Shown piece by piece: positions 48,079 to 56,680 of a stretch of DNA of 64,000 nucleotides. Source of the DNA: Novosphingobium kunmingense (lineage in GTDB: Bacteria > Pseudomonadota > Alphaproteobacteria > Sphingomonadales > Sphingomonadaceae). How positions within the stretch are numbered: the stretch's first letter is position 1; the number at the start of each line of letters is the position of its first letter. The translations under genes and the position numbers were made by a program. The stretch lies in assembly GCF_002813245.1 (NCBI RefSeq), contig NZ_PHUF01000002.1, positions 682,001-746,000 of the forward strand. The letters are read 5' to 3'. Below the pieces are notes generated by a model. It did no database searches, was not told the origin of the DNA, and saw only the letters and a list, made by a program, of their open reading frames with translations.

Positions 48079-48239
48079 GCGACTACGAGAGCCTGCGGCA
48101 TTTCGCCGACTCGATCGGCCTTGCGGTGATGGTCGTCCTGTTCCTCGGGCTTTGCCTGTGGCCGTTCCTGCCCGGCAAGAAGGCCACCAACCAGCGCATG
48201 GCGCAGTCGATTTTCGAAGGTGACGACGATGGCGAATAA
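48075..48239 (+). CDS. ccoQ: cbb3 oxidase assembly/stability subunit
   Basis: A 54-residue protein with one membrane helix ([20 protein letters not shown]) followed by a polar tail ([20 protein letters not shown]), the normal CcoQ form. It overlaps ccoO by 4 bases and ccoP by 11 bases. CcoQ stabilises the oxidase complex under oxygen. Confidence 0.92.
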   Translation: MSDYESLRHFADSIGLAVMVVLFLGLCLWPFLPGKKATNQRMAQSIFEGDDDGE

Positions 48240-49143
48240 GCGTGTCGATGAACCCACTGGCACCGAAACGGTCGGCCATGAATGGGACGGTATCGAGGAG
48301 CTCAACACACCGCTGCCGCGCTGGTGGCTGTGGACCTTCTATCTCACTATCGTGTGGGCGCTGGTCTACGTCGTACTCTATCCGGCTGTGCCGCTGCTCG
48401 ACAAGGGCACCGAAGGCACTCTGGGCTGGACGAGCCGCGGGCAACTGGCGCAGGACATGACCCTTGCCGATCAGTCCAAGCGGTCGGTCGGCGAAGCGCT
48501 GGCCGCCGTCGACATCACCCAGCTTCCCGGCAATCCGCAATTGATGCAGCAGGCCGTCGCCGGGGGCCGTGCCGCGTTCCGCGTCAACTGCTCGCAATGC
48601 CACGGCAGCGGCGCCGCGGGCAGCCAGACGCTCGGCTATCCCAACCTCAACGACGACGACTGGCTGTGGGGCGGCGATCTCGCCACGATCGAATACACGA
48701 TCACCCACGGCGTGCGCCAACCGGCCGGCGACGACAAGCGCCAGGGCGCAATGCCCGCCTTCGCCGGTTCGCTCGACGATGCGCAGCTTGCGGCGCTCGG
48801 GGATCACGTCCTGTCGCTCAGCGGCAAGGCCCCGGCCAATGCAACAGGCGCACAGCTTTACGCCGACAACTGCGTGGCGTGCCATGGCCCCACCGGGGCG
48901 GGCGACCGCCTGCTCGGCGCACCCAAGCTCAATGACGCGATCTGGCTCTACGGCGGAACGCGCGAGGACATCGTCCGCCAGGTCAAGCGGCCGCGAATGG
49001 GCGCGATGCCTGCGTGGCACGACAAGCTCGACCCCGTGACGATCAAGATGCTGGCCGCTTACGTCCACTCGCTGGGCGGCGGCGAAGCGAGCGAGCCCGC
49101 GCAGGTCGCGGCAGGACAGAAGGCCGATGCTGCAACCCGCTAA
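48229..49143 (+). CDS. ccoP: cbb3 oxidase dihaem cytochrome c subunit III
   Basis: CcoP carries two c-type haems (CSQCHG and CVACHG) and delivers electrons to CcoO. The 304-residue product has an N-terminal HEWDGIEELNTPLPRWWLW segment and two membrane helices, then two cytochrome c domains with distal Met residues in GAMPAF and GAMPAW. ATG 48229 is preferred to GTG 48220 because GAAGG lies about 8 bases upstream. It overlaps ccoG by 17 bases. Confidence 0.97.
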   Translation: MANKRVDEPTGTETVGHEWDGIEELNTPLPRWWLWTFYLTIVWALVYVVLYPAVPLLDKGTEGTLGWTSRGQLAQDMTLADQSKRSVGEALAAVDITQLPGNPQLMQQAVAGGRAAFRVNCSQCHGSGAAGSQTLGYPNLNDDDWLWGGDLATIEYTITHGVRQPAGDDKRQGAMPAFAGSLDDAQLAALGDHVLSLSGKAPANATGAQLYADNCVACHGPTGAGDRLLGAPKLNDAIWLYGGTREDIVRQVKRPRMGAMPAWHDKLDPVTIKMLAAYVHSLGGGEASEPAQVAAGQKADAATR

Positions 49144-50572
49144 GCCCGCGCCCGCGCTCTACGAGGCACGCAAGACCGTCCACAACCGGCGGATCGATGG
49201 GCCGTTCCGCCGGTTCAAGTGGCTGGTCATGGCTGTTACCCTGGCGATCTATTACGGCACGCCCTGGTTGCGCTGGGATCGCGGACCCTATGCGCCGGAC
49301 CAGGCGGTGCTCATCGACCTGGCGCACCGCCGCTTCTACATGTTCGGAATCGAGATCTGGCCGCAGGAGTTCTACTTCGTTGCCGGTCTGCTGATCATGG
49401 CAGGGATCGGGCTCTTCCTGGTGACCAGTGCCGTCGGGCGCGCCTGGTGCGGTTACGCCTGCCCGCAGACGGTGTGGACCGACCTGTTTCAGCACGTCGA
49501 CCGTTTCGTCGATGGCGATCGTTTTCAGCGGCAGAAGCTCGATGCCGCGCCCTGGACCTGGGGCAAGGTGCTGCGCCGCGCTTTCAAGTGGTCGATCTAC
49601 GTGGTGATCGGCTTCTGGACCGGCGGCGCCTGGATCATGTACTTCGCCGACGCGCCAACCCTGGTTCGCGAATTCTGGAGCGGCGAGGCCGCGCCGATCG
49701 CCTATGTCACCGTCGCGGTCTTGACGCTTACCACGGTCACGCTGGGCGGGTTCATGCGCGAGCAGGTGTGCATCTACATGTGCCCCTGGCCGCGCATCCA
49801 GACTGCGATGATGGATGAAAACAGCCTGCTCGTCACCTACAAGGACTGGCGCGGCGAACCGCGCGGCAGCGTCAAGGCTGCGGAAAAGAACCCCGGCGCG
49901 GTGGGCGACTGCATCGATTGCACGATGTGCGTCCAGGTCTGCCCGACCGGCATCGATATCCGCCAGGGCCCGCAGATCGGCTGCATCACTTGTGCGCTGT
50001 GCATCGACGCCTGCGACAGGGTCATGGCGGAAATCGGCCGGCCGCGCGGGCTGATCGATTATGCCACACTGGAGGATTGCAGGGCCGAAGCTGCGGGCCA
50101 GCCCCCGCGCCCGGCGTGGAAGGCGCTGCTCCGGCCACGCACCATCGCCTATTTCATGATCTGGGGTTCGATCGGCCTCGCCATGCTGTTTGCGCTTGGC
50201 CTGCGCAGCCACACGGGCCTGTCGGTCGCTCCGGACCGCAACCCGCCCTTCATGCTGATGAGCGATGGTTCGATCCGCAACGCCTACACCCTGCGTCTGC
50301 GCAACATGGCAACGCAGCCGCGCGCCATGACCGTCGCCCTCGACGGGCTTCCGGGTGCCGCGATGTGGAGCGATACGACCACCCGCGAAGCGGCGGCGCG
50401 CTTCCTGACGGTTTCCGTCGCGCCTGACAGCACGCACACGCTCCGGGCCTATGTGGTGGCCCCCTCCGGTACGGCGGCGGCGGCCCTCGCTTTCACCCTG
50501 ACGACCAATGATGCGGCCCACGAAAGCCAGCGCGCCGAAACCACCTTCACCGCACCGGGAGACACCAAATGA
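49127..50572 (+). CDS. ccoG: cbb3 oxidase accessory ferredoxin-like protein
   Basis: CcoG (FixG/RdxA) is a membrane iron-sulfur protein that reduces Cu(II) for delivery to the cbb3 oxidase. The 481-residue product has several membrane helices, the CxxxCP motif RAWCGYACPQ, a second MCPWPR element, two 4Fe-4S clusters (CIDCTMCVQVCP and CITCALCIDAC) and a C-terminal immunoglobulin-like periplasmic domain. It starts inside the end of ccoP. Confidence 0.96.
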   Translation: MLQPAKPAPALYEARKTVHNRRIDGPFRRFKWLVMAVTLAIYYGTPWLRWDRGPYAPDQAVLIDLAHRRFYMFGIEIWPQEFYFVAGLLIMAGIGLFLVTSAVGRAWCGYACPQTVWTDLFQHVDRFVDGDRFQRQKLDAAPWTWGKVLRRAFKWSIYVVIGFWTGGAWIMYFADAPTLVREFWSGEAAPIAYVTVAVLTLTTVTLGGFMREQVCIYMCPWPRIQTAMMDENSLLVTYKDWRGEPRGSVKAAEKNPGAVGDCIDCTMCVQVCPTGIDIRQGPQIGCITCALCIDACDRVMAEIGRPRGLIDYATLEDCRAEAAGQPPRPAWKALLRPRTIAYFMIWGSIGLAMLFALGLRSHTGLSVAPDRNPPFMLMSDGSIRNAYTLRLRNMATQPRAMTVALDGLPGAAMWSDTTTREAAARFLTVSVAPDSTHTLRAYVVAPSGTAAAALAFTLTTNDAAHESQRAETTFTAPGDTK

Positions 50573-51015
50573 CCCGCAGGTTCAACGGACGCCATATGGC
50601 CCTGATCCTCGTTGGGGGCTTCGGGCTTGTCATTGCCGTCAACCTTTCGGCGGCCGTCGTTGCCAAACGGACGTTCGGCGGGATCGTGGTCGAGAACAGC
50701 TATGCCGCTAGCCAGGATTTCAACCGCTGGCTGAACGAAGCGAAGAGCGAGCGAGCGCTTGGCTGGAACGCCCAGGTATCGCGTCGACCCGACGGGAGAC
50801 TGGCGCTCGCGCTTGGCAAGGTGCCAGCAGGAGCGGTGATCACCGCCGAGGCCCGTCATCCTTTGGGCCGCGCGCCCGATCGCGTGCTGACTTTTGCACC
50901 TGATGGGCCAAACGGCGCCGTCTCGCGCGAAATGCTTCCGGCTGGCCGCTGGACCTTGCGCATGACGATCAGCGCGGAAGGCCGGCAGGTTCGCAGCGAA
51001 AGCGCGCTGCGATGA
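50569..51015 (+). CDS. ccoH: FixH/CcoH cbb3 oxidase assembly protein
   Basis: The 148-residue product has one N-terminal membrane helix (HMALILVGGFGLVIAVNLSAA) and a periplasmic domain with the family hallmark VVENSYAASQDFNRWL. CcoH is needed for assembly and stays associated with the oxidase. It is coupled by ATGA to both ccoG and ccoI. Confidence 0.93.
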   Translation: MTRRFNGRHMALILVGGFGLVIAVNLSAAVVAKRTFGGIVVENSYAASQDFNRWLNEAKSERALGWNAQVSRRPDGRLALALGKVPAGAVITAEARHPLGRAPDRVLTFAPDGPNGAVSREMLPAGRWTLRMTISAEGRQVRSESALR

Positions 51016-53135
51016 ACGCGCCGCTCGATCATGCCAGCCTTGCCGCGGCCCCGGCGGTGGACAGCCGCTTCACCGTGCCGGGAATCAAGTGCGCCGGCTG
51101 CATCGGCAAGATCGAACGGGAAATGGCTCGCCTCGACGGCGTGCAGACGGTTCGCGTCAACTTCTCTGCCAAGCGCGTCGCGGTCAGCCACGATCCGGCG
51201 ATCGGTGACGAGGCGCTGATTGCCGCGCTCGCGGGCCTCGGCTTCGAGGCCCAGCCGGTCGCGGCGAATCCGCTTGCCCGCGATGACGAGGAAACGCGCC
51301 GCCTAATGCGCGCCACCGCCGTGGCCGGGTTCGGCATGATGAACGTCATGCTTCTCTCGGTCAGCGTCTGGTCTGGTGCCGCTGGCGCGACGCGCGAGCT
51401 GTTCCATTGGCTTTCGGCGCTGATCGCGCTGCCGGTGATCGCCTATGCCGGTCGGCCGTTCTTTTCCTCGGCCGCGATGGCGCTGCGCCACGGGCGGACC
51501 AACATGGACGTGCCGATATCGATCGGCGTCGTCATGGCGACGTGCCTCAGCCTCTACGAGACGGCCACCGGTGGATCGCAGGCCTATTTCGACGGCGCGA
51601 CGATGCTGCTGTTCTTTCTCCTGGCCGGCCGCGCCCTCGACGCAATGATGCGGGGCCGCACACGCGCCGAGATCGGCGCGTTGCTGAGCCGCATGGGGCG
51701 CAGCGCCGGGATCGTGCAGCCGGACGGAACCTTGCGCAGGGTCGAGGCCGAAGCGCTGGAGCCTGGCATGCTCATGCTCGTCGCCGCGGGCGAGGCGCTT
51801 GCCGCCGACGGCGTTGTCGAGGACGGCACCAGTGCGATCGACAACGCCATGCTCACCGGTGAAAGCGTGCCGCAACCGGTTGCAGCCGGCAGCACGGTCC
51901 ACGCCGGAACGGTCAATCTCGCCCAACCGTTGAAGGTCCGCGTCACAGCGGCGGCGCAGGACACCGCCATTGCCGAGATCGCCCGCCTGATGGACGAGGC
52001 CGGCCAGTCGCGCAGCCGCTATGTGCGGATCGCCGACCGCGCCTCGCGCCTGTATGCGCCTGCGGTTCACACCCTGGCGGCGCTCGCCTTTGCCGGCTGG
52101 ATGTGGGCTGGCGCCGGTTGGCACCAGTCGTTGATCATCGCCATCGCAGTCCTGATCATCACCTGCCCCTGCGCGATCGGCCTGGCCGTTCCCGCGGCAC
52201 AGGTCGTTGCGACCGGGGCGCTGATGAAGCGCGGGTTGCTGGTCAAGGATGGCGGCGCGCTCGAACGCCTGGCCGAGGTCGATACCGCGCTGTTCGACAA
52301 GACCGGCACGCTTACCCTGGGCGAACCGCAGCCCGATCTGTCCGCCTTGCCCGAACGAGCGCAGCCGATCGCTCTTGCGCTGGCCCAGCACAGCCGGCAC
52401 CCGCTGTCCCGAGGTCTTGCCGCCGCCCTGCTTCGCCAAGGCACCGTTCCGGCTTCCCTTGCCGACGTCGAGGAACAGGTGGGGCACGGGGTTAGCGGCA
52501 CGGAAAACGGAGTGCCGGTGGCGCTGGTCCGCCCGCCGGTGGCCGAGGCGACGCAGGCCACACGGGTGCAGATCGGAAAAGACGGCTGGACCGTGCCCTT
52601 CGCTGACGCGGTCCGGCCCGACGCTGCGCAAGCCCTTGCAGCGCTTGGTGCGCTTGGCCTCCAGAGCCGAATCCTGTCGGGCGACCGGATCGAGGCGGTG
52701 GCCCCCATCGCACGCGATCTCGGCCTGTTTGCGCAAGGTAGCGTATCGCCGCAGGACAAGCTTGCCGAACTGGACAGGCTTGCCGCGCAGGGCCGGCGCC
52801 CGCTGATGGTCGGCGACGGCTTGAACGACGGGCCGGCGCTGGCCGCCGCCCATGCCTCGATTGCGCCGGGCACGGCCAGCGACATCAGCCAGCAGGCGGC
52901 GGACGCGGTCTTCGTCGGCGCAAGCCTCATGCCTGTCGCACTTGCCGTCCGCACGGCGCGCCGCACCATGCGGATCGTGCGGCAGAACTTCGCCTTTGCC
53001 ATCGCCTACAACCTCGTCGCGGTTCCGCTCGCGCTGGTCGGCCGCGTCACTCCGCTGATCGCCGCCATTGCGATGTCGGTGAGTTCGCTGGTGGTGATCG
53101 CCAACTCGCTGCGGCTGGCAAGGGCGGCGCGATGA
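51012..53135 (+). CDS. ccoI: Copper-exporting P1B-type ATPase for cbb3 oxidase assembly
   Basis: CcoI (FixI) pumps copper to the periplasm for CuB of the oxidase. The 707-residue product has one heavy-metal-associated domain with CAGC near residue 28, eight expected membrane helices, the ion-site CPC in ITCPCAIGLAVPAAQ, the phosphorylation motif DKTGTL and the hinge GDGLNDGPAL. The arrangement ccoG-H-I-S is complete. Confidence 0.96.
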   Translation: MNAPLDHASLAAAPAVDSRFTVPGIKCAGCIGKIEREMARLDGVQTVRVNFSAKRVAVSHDPAIGDEALIAALAGLGFEAQPVAANPLARDDEETRRLMRATAVAGFGMMNVMLLSVSVWSGAAGATRELFHWLSALIALPVIAYAGRPFFSSAAMALRHGRTNMDVPISIGVVMATCLSLYETATGGSQAYFDGATMLLFFLLAGRALDAMMRGRTRAEIGALLSRMGRSAGIVQPDGTLRRVEAEALEPGMLMLVAAGEALAADGVVEDGTSAIDNAMLTGESVPQPVAAGSTVHAGTVNLAQPLKVRVTAAAQDTAIAEIARLMDEAGQSRSRYVRIADRASRLYAPAVHTLAALAFAGWMWAGAGWHQSLIIAIAVLIITCPCAIGLAVPAAQVVATGALMKRGLLVKDGGALERLAEVDTALFDKTGTLTLGEPQPDLSALPERAQPIALALAQHSRHPLSRGLAAALLRQGTVPASLADVEEQVGHGVSGTENGVPVALVRPPVAEATQATRVQIGKDGWTVPFADAVRPDAAQALAALGALGLQSRILSGDRIEAVAPIARDLGLFAQGSVSPQDKLAELDRLAAQGRRPLMVGDGLNDGPALAAAHASIAPGTASDISQQAADAVFVGASLMPVALAVRTARRTMRIVRQNFAFAIAYNLVAVPLALVGRVTPLIAAIAMSVSSLVVIANSLRLARAAR

Positions 53136-53281
53136 CCGGATTGGCCTTCCTCATCCCGATCGCCCTGGGGCTTGGCCTCGCCGGGCTCGGCGGGTTCTTC
53201 TGGGCCATGCGCGACGGCCAGTTCGACGATCTGGACGGGGCCGCCAACCGCATCCTGATCGATGACGAGGACGAGGAATGA
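53132..53281 (+). CDS. ccoS: cbb3 oxidase maturation protein
   Basis: A 49-residue protein with one membrane helix (LIPIALGLGLAGLGGFFWAM) and an acidic tail (DGQFDDLDGAANRILIDDEDEE), typical CcoS. CcoS is needed for cofactor insertion into CcoN. It overlaps ccoI and the next small gene by 4 bases each. Confidence 0.92.
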   Translation: MTGLAFLIPIALGLGLAGLGGFFWAMRDGQFDDLDGAANRILIDDEDEE

Positions 53282-53472
53282 ACGCCGCCTTGTTCGCCCT
53301 GGCGGCCCTTCTGCCGTCCATGATCGGCCCCCTTCCGCAGGCGCCTCGCAGCTTGGCAGTTGCCCTCTGCGCCGACGGCAAGGCGACGATCCCGCTGCCC
53401 GCCCGCGATGATCGCCCGGCCCCTTGCGCGCAGAAGGGCTGCCATGCAGGCTGTTCGCGCAAGCGTTTTTGA
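53278..53472 (+). CDS. Small exported Cys-rich protein in the cbb3 operon
   Basis: This 64-residue gene starts by ATGA overlap with ccoS, strong evidence that it is translated. It has a hydrophobic N-terminus (AALFALAALLPSMIG) that may be a signal peptide and then a polar domain with four cysteines, three of them in PCAQKGCHAGCSRKRF at the C-terminus. No named family comes to mind. Its position after the copper pump and oxidase assembly genes suggests metal or redox handling; this is inference. Confidence 0.72.
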   Translation: MNAALFALAALLPSMIGPLPQAPRSLAVALCADGKATIPLPARDDRPAPCAQKGCHAGCSRKRF

Positions 53473-53516
53473 CCCAGCGCAATGACCGCCATTGCCAGCA
53501 CCGTCACAATCTCGGC

Positions 53517-54830
53517 ATGTGGCCCTATCACCCCGATCTGCTGACCGTTCCGGTTCCGCGCTACACCAGCTATCCGACCGCGGCCGACTTCGGCGCGATC
53601 GACGCCGCACTCCTGCCTTCGGCGATTTCGGGCGCAACGGGCGATATCTCGCTTTACGTCCACATCCCCTTTTGCGAGCAGATCTGCCACTACTGCGGCT
53701 GCAACACGGGGGCGGCCGGGCGGCGCCAGCGACTCGATTCCTATCTTGCCGCCCTCGCCCGCGAAATCGGCACCGTGTCGGCCCTGTTGCAGCCCGGCGC
53801 ACGGGTACGGCGGGTCTCGTTCGGTGGAGGCAGCCCTAACGCGCTCGATCCGATCGCCTTCATCCGGCTGTTCGACCGGCTGATTGTGGCCTTCGGTCTT
53901 ACCGATCCCATCATGTCGATCGAGCTCGATCCGCGCAGCATGACGGCGGACTGGATGAAGGCCTTGCGCACCGTTGGCGTCCAGCGGGCCAGCCTCGGCG
54001 TCCAGACGTTCGCCAGCCACTGCCAGCAAGCCATCGGCCGCGTGCAGGACGAGGACACCATCGTGCGGTCCGTCGACTGGCTGCGCGAAGCCGGAGTCAG
54101 CTCGCTGAACTTCGATCTGATGTACGGGCTTCCCGGCCAGTCACGCGACGATCTGACCGATGCCCTGCATCGGACGCGCGTGCTCGGCGCGGATCGGATT
54201 GCCCTGTTCGGCTATGCCCACGTGCCCCATGTCGTGCCGCGCCAGCGCGCGATCGACGCAACAGCCCTGCCCGACCAGGCCGAACGCTTCGCCATGGCCT
54301 CGCTCGGCCACACCTATCTTGCCAGTCACGGCTATGTCCCGGTGGGGTTCGACCATTTCGCGAGGGCAGGCGGCGATCCGCTGGCGCGGGCGGCGCTCGA
54401 GGGGCGGGTCCGGCGCAATTTCCAGGGCTTTACTGACGACGACGCACCCAATCTCGTCGGCCTGGGGGCGTCGGCCATCAGCCAGTTCCCGCACCTCATC
54501 GCACAGAACGAGAAGAACAGCGGGCGTTACCGGATGCTGGCCGGCGATGGCCTGCTCACGGCCGACCGCGGTATCGTTCGCACGGCCGACGATCAGCAGC
54601 GCGGCGCGGCGATCGAGGCCCTGCTCTGCCAGGGCCGCGCGCGCCTTACCGACGACCTGATGGGCGAAATCGCGCCGCGGCTCCAACCTTTCATCGACCA
54701 AGGACTTGTCACCAGCAGCAAAGGCTGGGTCGTGCTGGCGCCGGATGGCCTGCCCTATGCCCGGACCGTTGCAGCCCTGCTCGACCGTTTCCGCGCCGGT
54801 TCGCCGCGCCAGTTCAGCGCCGCGGTCTGA
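53517..54830 (+). CDS. hemN: Oxygen-independent coproporphyrinogen III oxidase
   Basis: HemN is a radical-SAM enzyme that makes protoporphyrinogen IX without O2 and so supplies haem for the microaerobic oxidase. The 437-residue product has the extended cluster motif CEQICHYCGCN, FGGGSPN and the C-terminal HemN domain (about 340-437). N-terminal PRYTSYPTA is typical of HemN proper and not of HemW. The ATG at 53517 is used; the longer frame has no similarity. It closes the cco operon, 44 bases after the small Cys-rich gene. Confidence 0.95.
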   Translation: MWPYHPDLLTVPVPRYTSYPTAADFGAIDAALLPSAISGATGDISLYVHIPFCEQICHYCGCNTGAAGRRQRLDSYLAALAREIGTVSALLQPGARVRRVSFGGGSPNALDPIAFIRLFDRLIVAFGLTDPIMSIELDPRSMTADWMKALRTVGVQRASLGVQTFASHCQQAIGRVQDEDTIVRSVDWLREAGVSSLNFDLMYGLPGQSRDDLTDALHRTRVLGADRIALFGYAHVPHVVPRQRAIDATALPDQAERFAMASLGHTYLASHGYVPVGFDHFARAGGDPLARAALEGRVRRNFQGFTDDDAPNLVGLGASAISQFPHLIAQNEKNSGRYRMLAGDGLLTADRGIVRTADDQQRGAAIEALLCQGRARLTDDLMGEIAPRLQPFIDQGLVTSSKGWVVLAPDGLPYARTVAALLDRFRAGSPRQFSAAV

Positions 54831-54845
54831 TCCGTTCGATGGGAA

Positions 54846-54922
54846 TGGTGCGCCCGACGGGATTCGAACCCATGGCCCCCAGATTAGGAATCTGGTGCTC
54901 TATCCTGCTGAGCTACGGGCGC
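54846..54922 (-). tRNA. tRNA-Arg (anticodon CCT)
   Basis: On the minus strand GCGCCCG (54922-54916) pairs with CGGGCGC, followed by A and an encoded CCA. The anticodon stem-loop CAGATTCCTAATCTG gives CCT, and the T-arm GGTTCGAATCC is present. Length is 77 bases with CCA. Confidence 0.96.
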
Positions 54923-54960
54923 AACGCGCTTCCTCTAGGATAGCGGCGCGCGATAGGCAA

Positions 54961-55431
54961 TCAGTTGAGTTCGTCGGGCGGCGCTACCGGAAACGGCAGC
55001 GGCATCACCGCCACGCCCTCCTCGAGCAGAGCCCTGGCCTCATCCAGCGAGGTCTGGCCATGGATGGTTTCGTGCTCTGCCTCGCCGTAATGCATCGCGC
55101 GCGATTTCTCGGCGAAGCTGTCTCCAACCCAGGTCGACGATTTCAACGCCTCGGCCTGCATCGCGGCAAGCTTAGCCATGGCCTGCTGCATCGCCGGGGG
55201 GATCGGCCCGCTCATCGCCGGAGCCGGCTTGTCGGCCGCAGTGGACGGGGTAATCTGGTTGCCCTTGCGTCCGACCGCCGGGGCCATCGGCGCCTTGGCG
55301 ATCCGCGCGCTGCCGCATTCCGGGCAGCACAGCAACCCGCGCGCTTGCTGGTCCGCAAAGGCGTCGGACGAGGCGAACCATCCTTCGAAGCGGTGCGCGC
55401 CCGCCTCGCACAGCAGGTCGAAGACGATCAT
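54961..55431 (-). CDS. DUF1178 family protein
   Basis: The 156-residue product begins MIVFDLLCEAGAHRFEGWFAS, the DUF1178 signature, with CCPECGSARIAKAPMAP forming a rubredoxin-like Cys knuckle together with Cys8. The family is widespread in alpha- and betaproteobacteria and of unknown function. It overlaps the nitrilase gene by ATGA and forms a three-gene unit with it and glutaredoxin. It probably binds zinc or iron. Confidence 0.88.
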   Translation of the reverse strand: MIVFDLLCEAGAHRFEGWFASSDAFADQQARGLLCCPECGSARIAKAPMAPAVGRKGNQITPSTAADKPAPAMSGPIPPAMQQAMAKLAAMQAEALKSSTWVGDSFAEKSRAMHYGEAEHETIHGQTSLDEARALLEEGVAVMPLPFPVAPPDELN

Positions 55432-56261
55432 GCCGGGGTCACTCCCGGCACGGGACGCCTGTTGGCGAGGCTGGGCAGCTGGCCACGCACCTCGGCGATC
55501 CGGGCACTGTCGATCTCGGCGAAGCCAAGGCCAGCCTCGCTGCCCTTCATGTCGAGGAGAACGTCGCCCCACGGATCGACGACCAGGCTGTGGCCATAGG
55601 TGACGCGGCCATCGGCGTGTTGACCGACCTGGGCCGCGGCGACGACGTAGGCACTCGCCTCGATCGCCCGCGCGCGCTGCATCACGTGCCAGTGGGCCTG
55701 CCCGGTCGGGACGGTAAAGGCGGCGGGAATGGCGATCATGTCGCAGCGCGCACGCCCCAATGCTTCGAAAAGTGCCGGAAAGCGCAAGTCGTAACATACT
55801 GCAAGGCCAAGGCGGCCAAGCGGAGTTTGGACGGTTACAACCTCTTCTCCAGGCGCATAGGCCGCACTTTCGCGCCAGCTCTCTCCCGTGGCGAGATCGA
55901 CGTCGAACATGTGAATCTTGTCATAGCGCGCGGCAATTGACCCGGCCCCGTCGATAACGAAGCTGCGGTTGGCCCAGCGCCCGTCCGCTCGCGCCACGGC
56001 AAGGCTGCCCAGCGCGACCCAGATGCCGGCGTCCGCAGCAGCGGCGCGCACCGCGGCCAGGACCGGGTTATCCTCCTCGGCCACGATATGCGGCGCGGCG
56101 CGCTTGCGATCGCGGTCGATCAGGCCCGACATTTCGGGTGTGAAAAGCATTGAGGCGCCGCCCATGGACGCTGCGCCGATCGCACCCACCAACGCGGCGG
56201 CGTTGGCGGCGGGATCGATGCCCGCGGTCATCTGGAACAGGGCGGCGCGGCCCATGGTCAT
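55428..56261 (-). CDS. Carbon-nitrogen hydrolase, NIT1-like (deaminated glutathione amidase type)
   Basis: The 277-residue nitrilase-superfamily enzyme shows the catalytic triad Glu in LFTPEMSG, Lys in YDKIHMFDVD and Cys in AVCYDLRFPALF. The segment DKIHMFDVDLATGESWRES is characteristic of the NIT1/YbeM group that hydrolyses deaminated glutathione. The pairing with glutaredoxin supports a glutathione-related role, by inference. The ATG overlaps the glutaredoxin stop. Confidence 0.88.
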   Translation of the reverse strand: MTMGRAALFQMTAGIDPAANAAALVGAIGAASMGGASMLFTPEMSGLIDRDRKRAAPHIVAEEDNPVLAAVRAAAADAGIWVALGSLAVARADGRWANRSFVIDGAGSIAARYDKIHMFDVDLATGESWRESAAYAPGEEVVTVQTPLGRLGLAVCYDLRFPALFEALGRARCDMIAIPAAFTVPTGQAHWHVMQRARAIEASAYVVAAAQVGQHADGRVTYGHSLVVDPWGDVLLDMKGSEAGLGFAEIDSARIAEVRGQLPSLANRRPVPGVTPA

Positions 56262-56521
56262 GCCGCCAGCAACGGATCGAGTTTGCCCGCGCGGTCAAGT
56301 GCGTGAAGTTCATCGCAACCACCGATCGGCCGGTTGTTTATGATGATCTGGGGCACGGTCATCGCGCTTGGTACGCGCTGGGTCATTTCGGCCTTCTTCG
56401 GCCCGCCCATCGTGATGTCGTACTCTTCGTAGGCCACGCCCTTGGCGTCGAGCAGCGCCTTGGCGCGCACGCAGAAGCCGCAGCCCCACTTGGTATAGAT
56501 CTCGACTTTCGACCCGGCCAT
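56258..56521 (-). CDS. grxC: Glutaredoxin 3 (CGFC active site)
   Basis: The 87-residue glutaredoxin reduces disulfides and mixed disulfides with glutathione. It has the glutathione-binding TVPQI cis-Pro motif and GGCDEL. The active site reads CGFC (KWGCGFCVRAK) instead of the usual CPYC. AGGAG lies 6 bases before the ATG at 56521. It heads the operon grxC-nitrilase-DUF1178. Confidence 0.92.
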   Translation of the reverse strand: MAGSKVEIYTKWGCGFCVRAKALLDAKGVAYEEYDITMGGPKKAEMTQRVPSAMTVPQIIINNRPIGGCDELHALDRAGKLDPLLAA

Positions 56522-56553
56522 TTCATACTCCTGCAGAAGGGTTCTTCGCCCCC

Positions 56554-56581
56554 CTTGAAACCGGGTGGCGCTATCATATCT
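56554..56581 (+). promoter_or_regulatory. RpoH (heat-shock sigma) promoter of hsp20
   Basis: CTTG (56554-56557), 17 bases, then CATATCT (56575-56581) fits the alphaproteobacterial RpoH pattern CTTG-N17-CYTATNT in all but one position; the -35 also extends to CTTGAAA. The predicted start is near 56588, where the leader's first hairpin begins. Confidence 0.7.
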
Positions 56582-56587
56582 CGGCAT

Positions 56588-56680
56588 CGGTGTCATGGCC
56601 CGCAAGGGGGTGACACCGACGGAGGCGCCGTTTTCGGGCTTTCGCCAAGACGATGAAATTGCTCACAAGAGGATTTTGCA
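56588..56680 (+). promoter_or_regulatory. Candidate ROSE-type RNA thermometer in the hsp20 leader
   Basis: The 5' leader begins with a perfect 8-bp stem CGGTGTCA / TGACACCG (56588-56595, 56611-56618). Near the start codon TTGCT (56659-56663) is followed after 6 bases by AGGA (56670-56673), the ROSE arrangement in which UYGCU masks the Shine-Dalgarno sequence at low temperature. ATTGC also pairs with GCAAT spanning the start. ROSE elements are known upstream of alphaproteobacterial small heat-shock genes. Confidence 0.62.

Noticed and set aside
53468..53481. Possible FNR box TTGAC-N4-CGCAA upstream of hemN
   Set aside because: Only about 7 of 10 consensus positions match and the right half is poor; hemN is likely read from the cco operon promoter.
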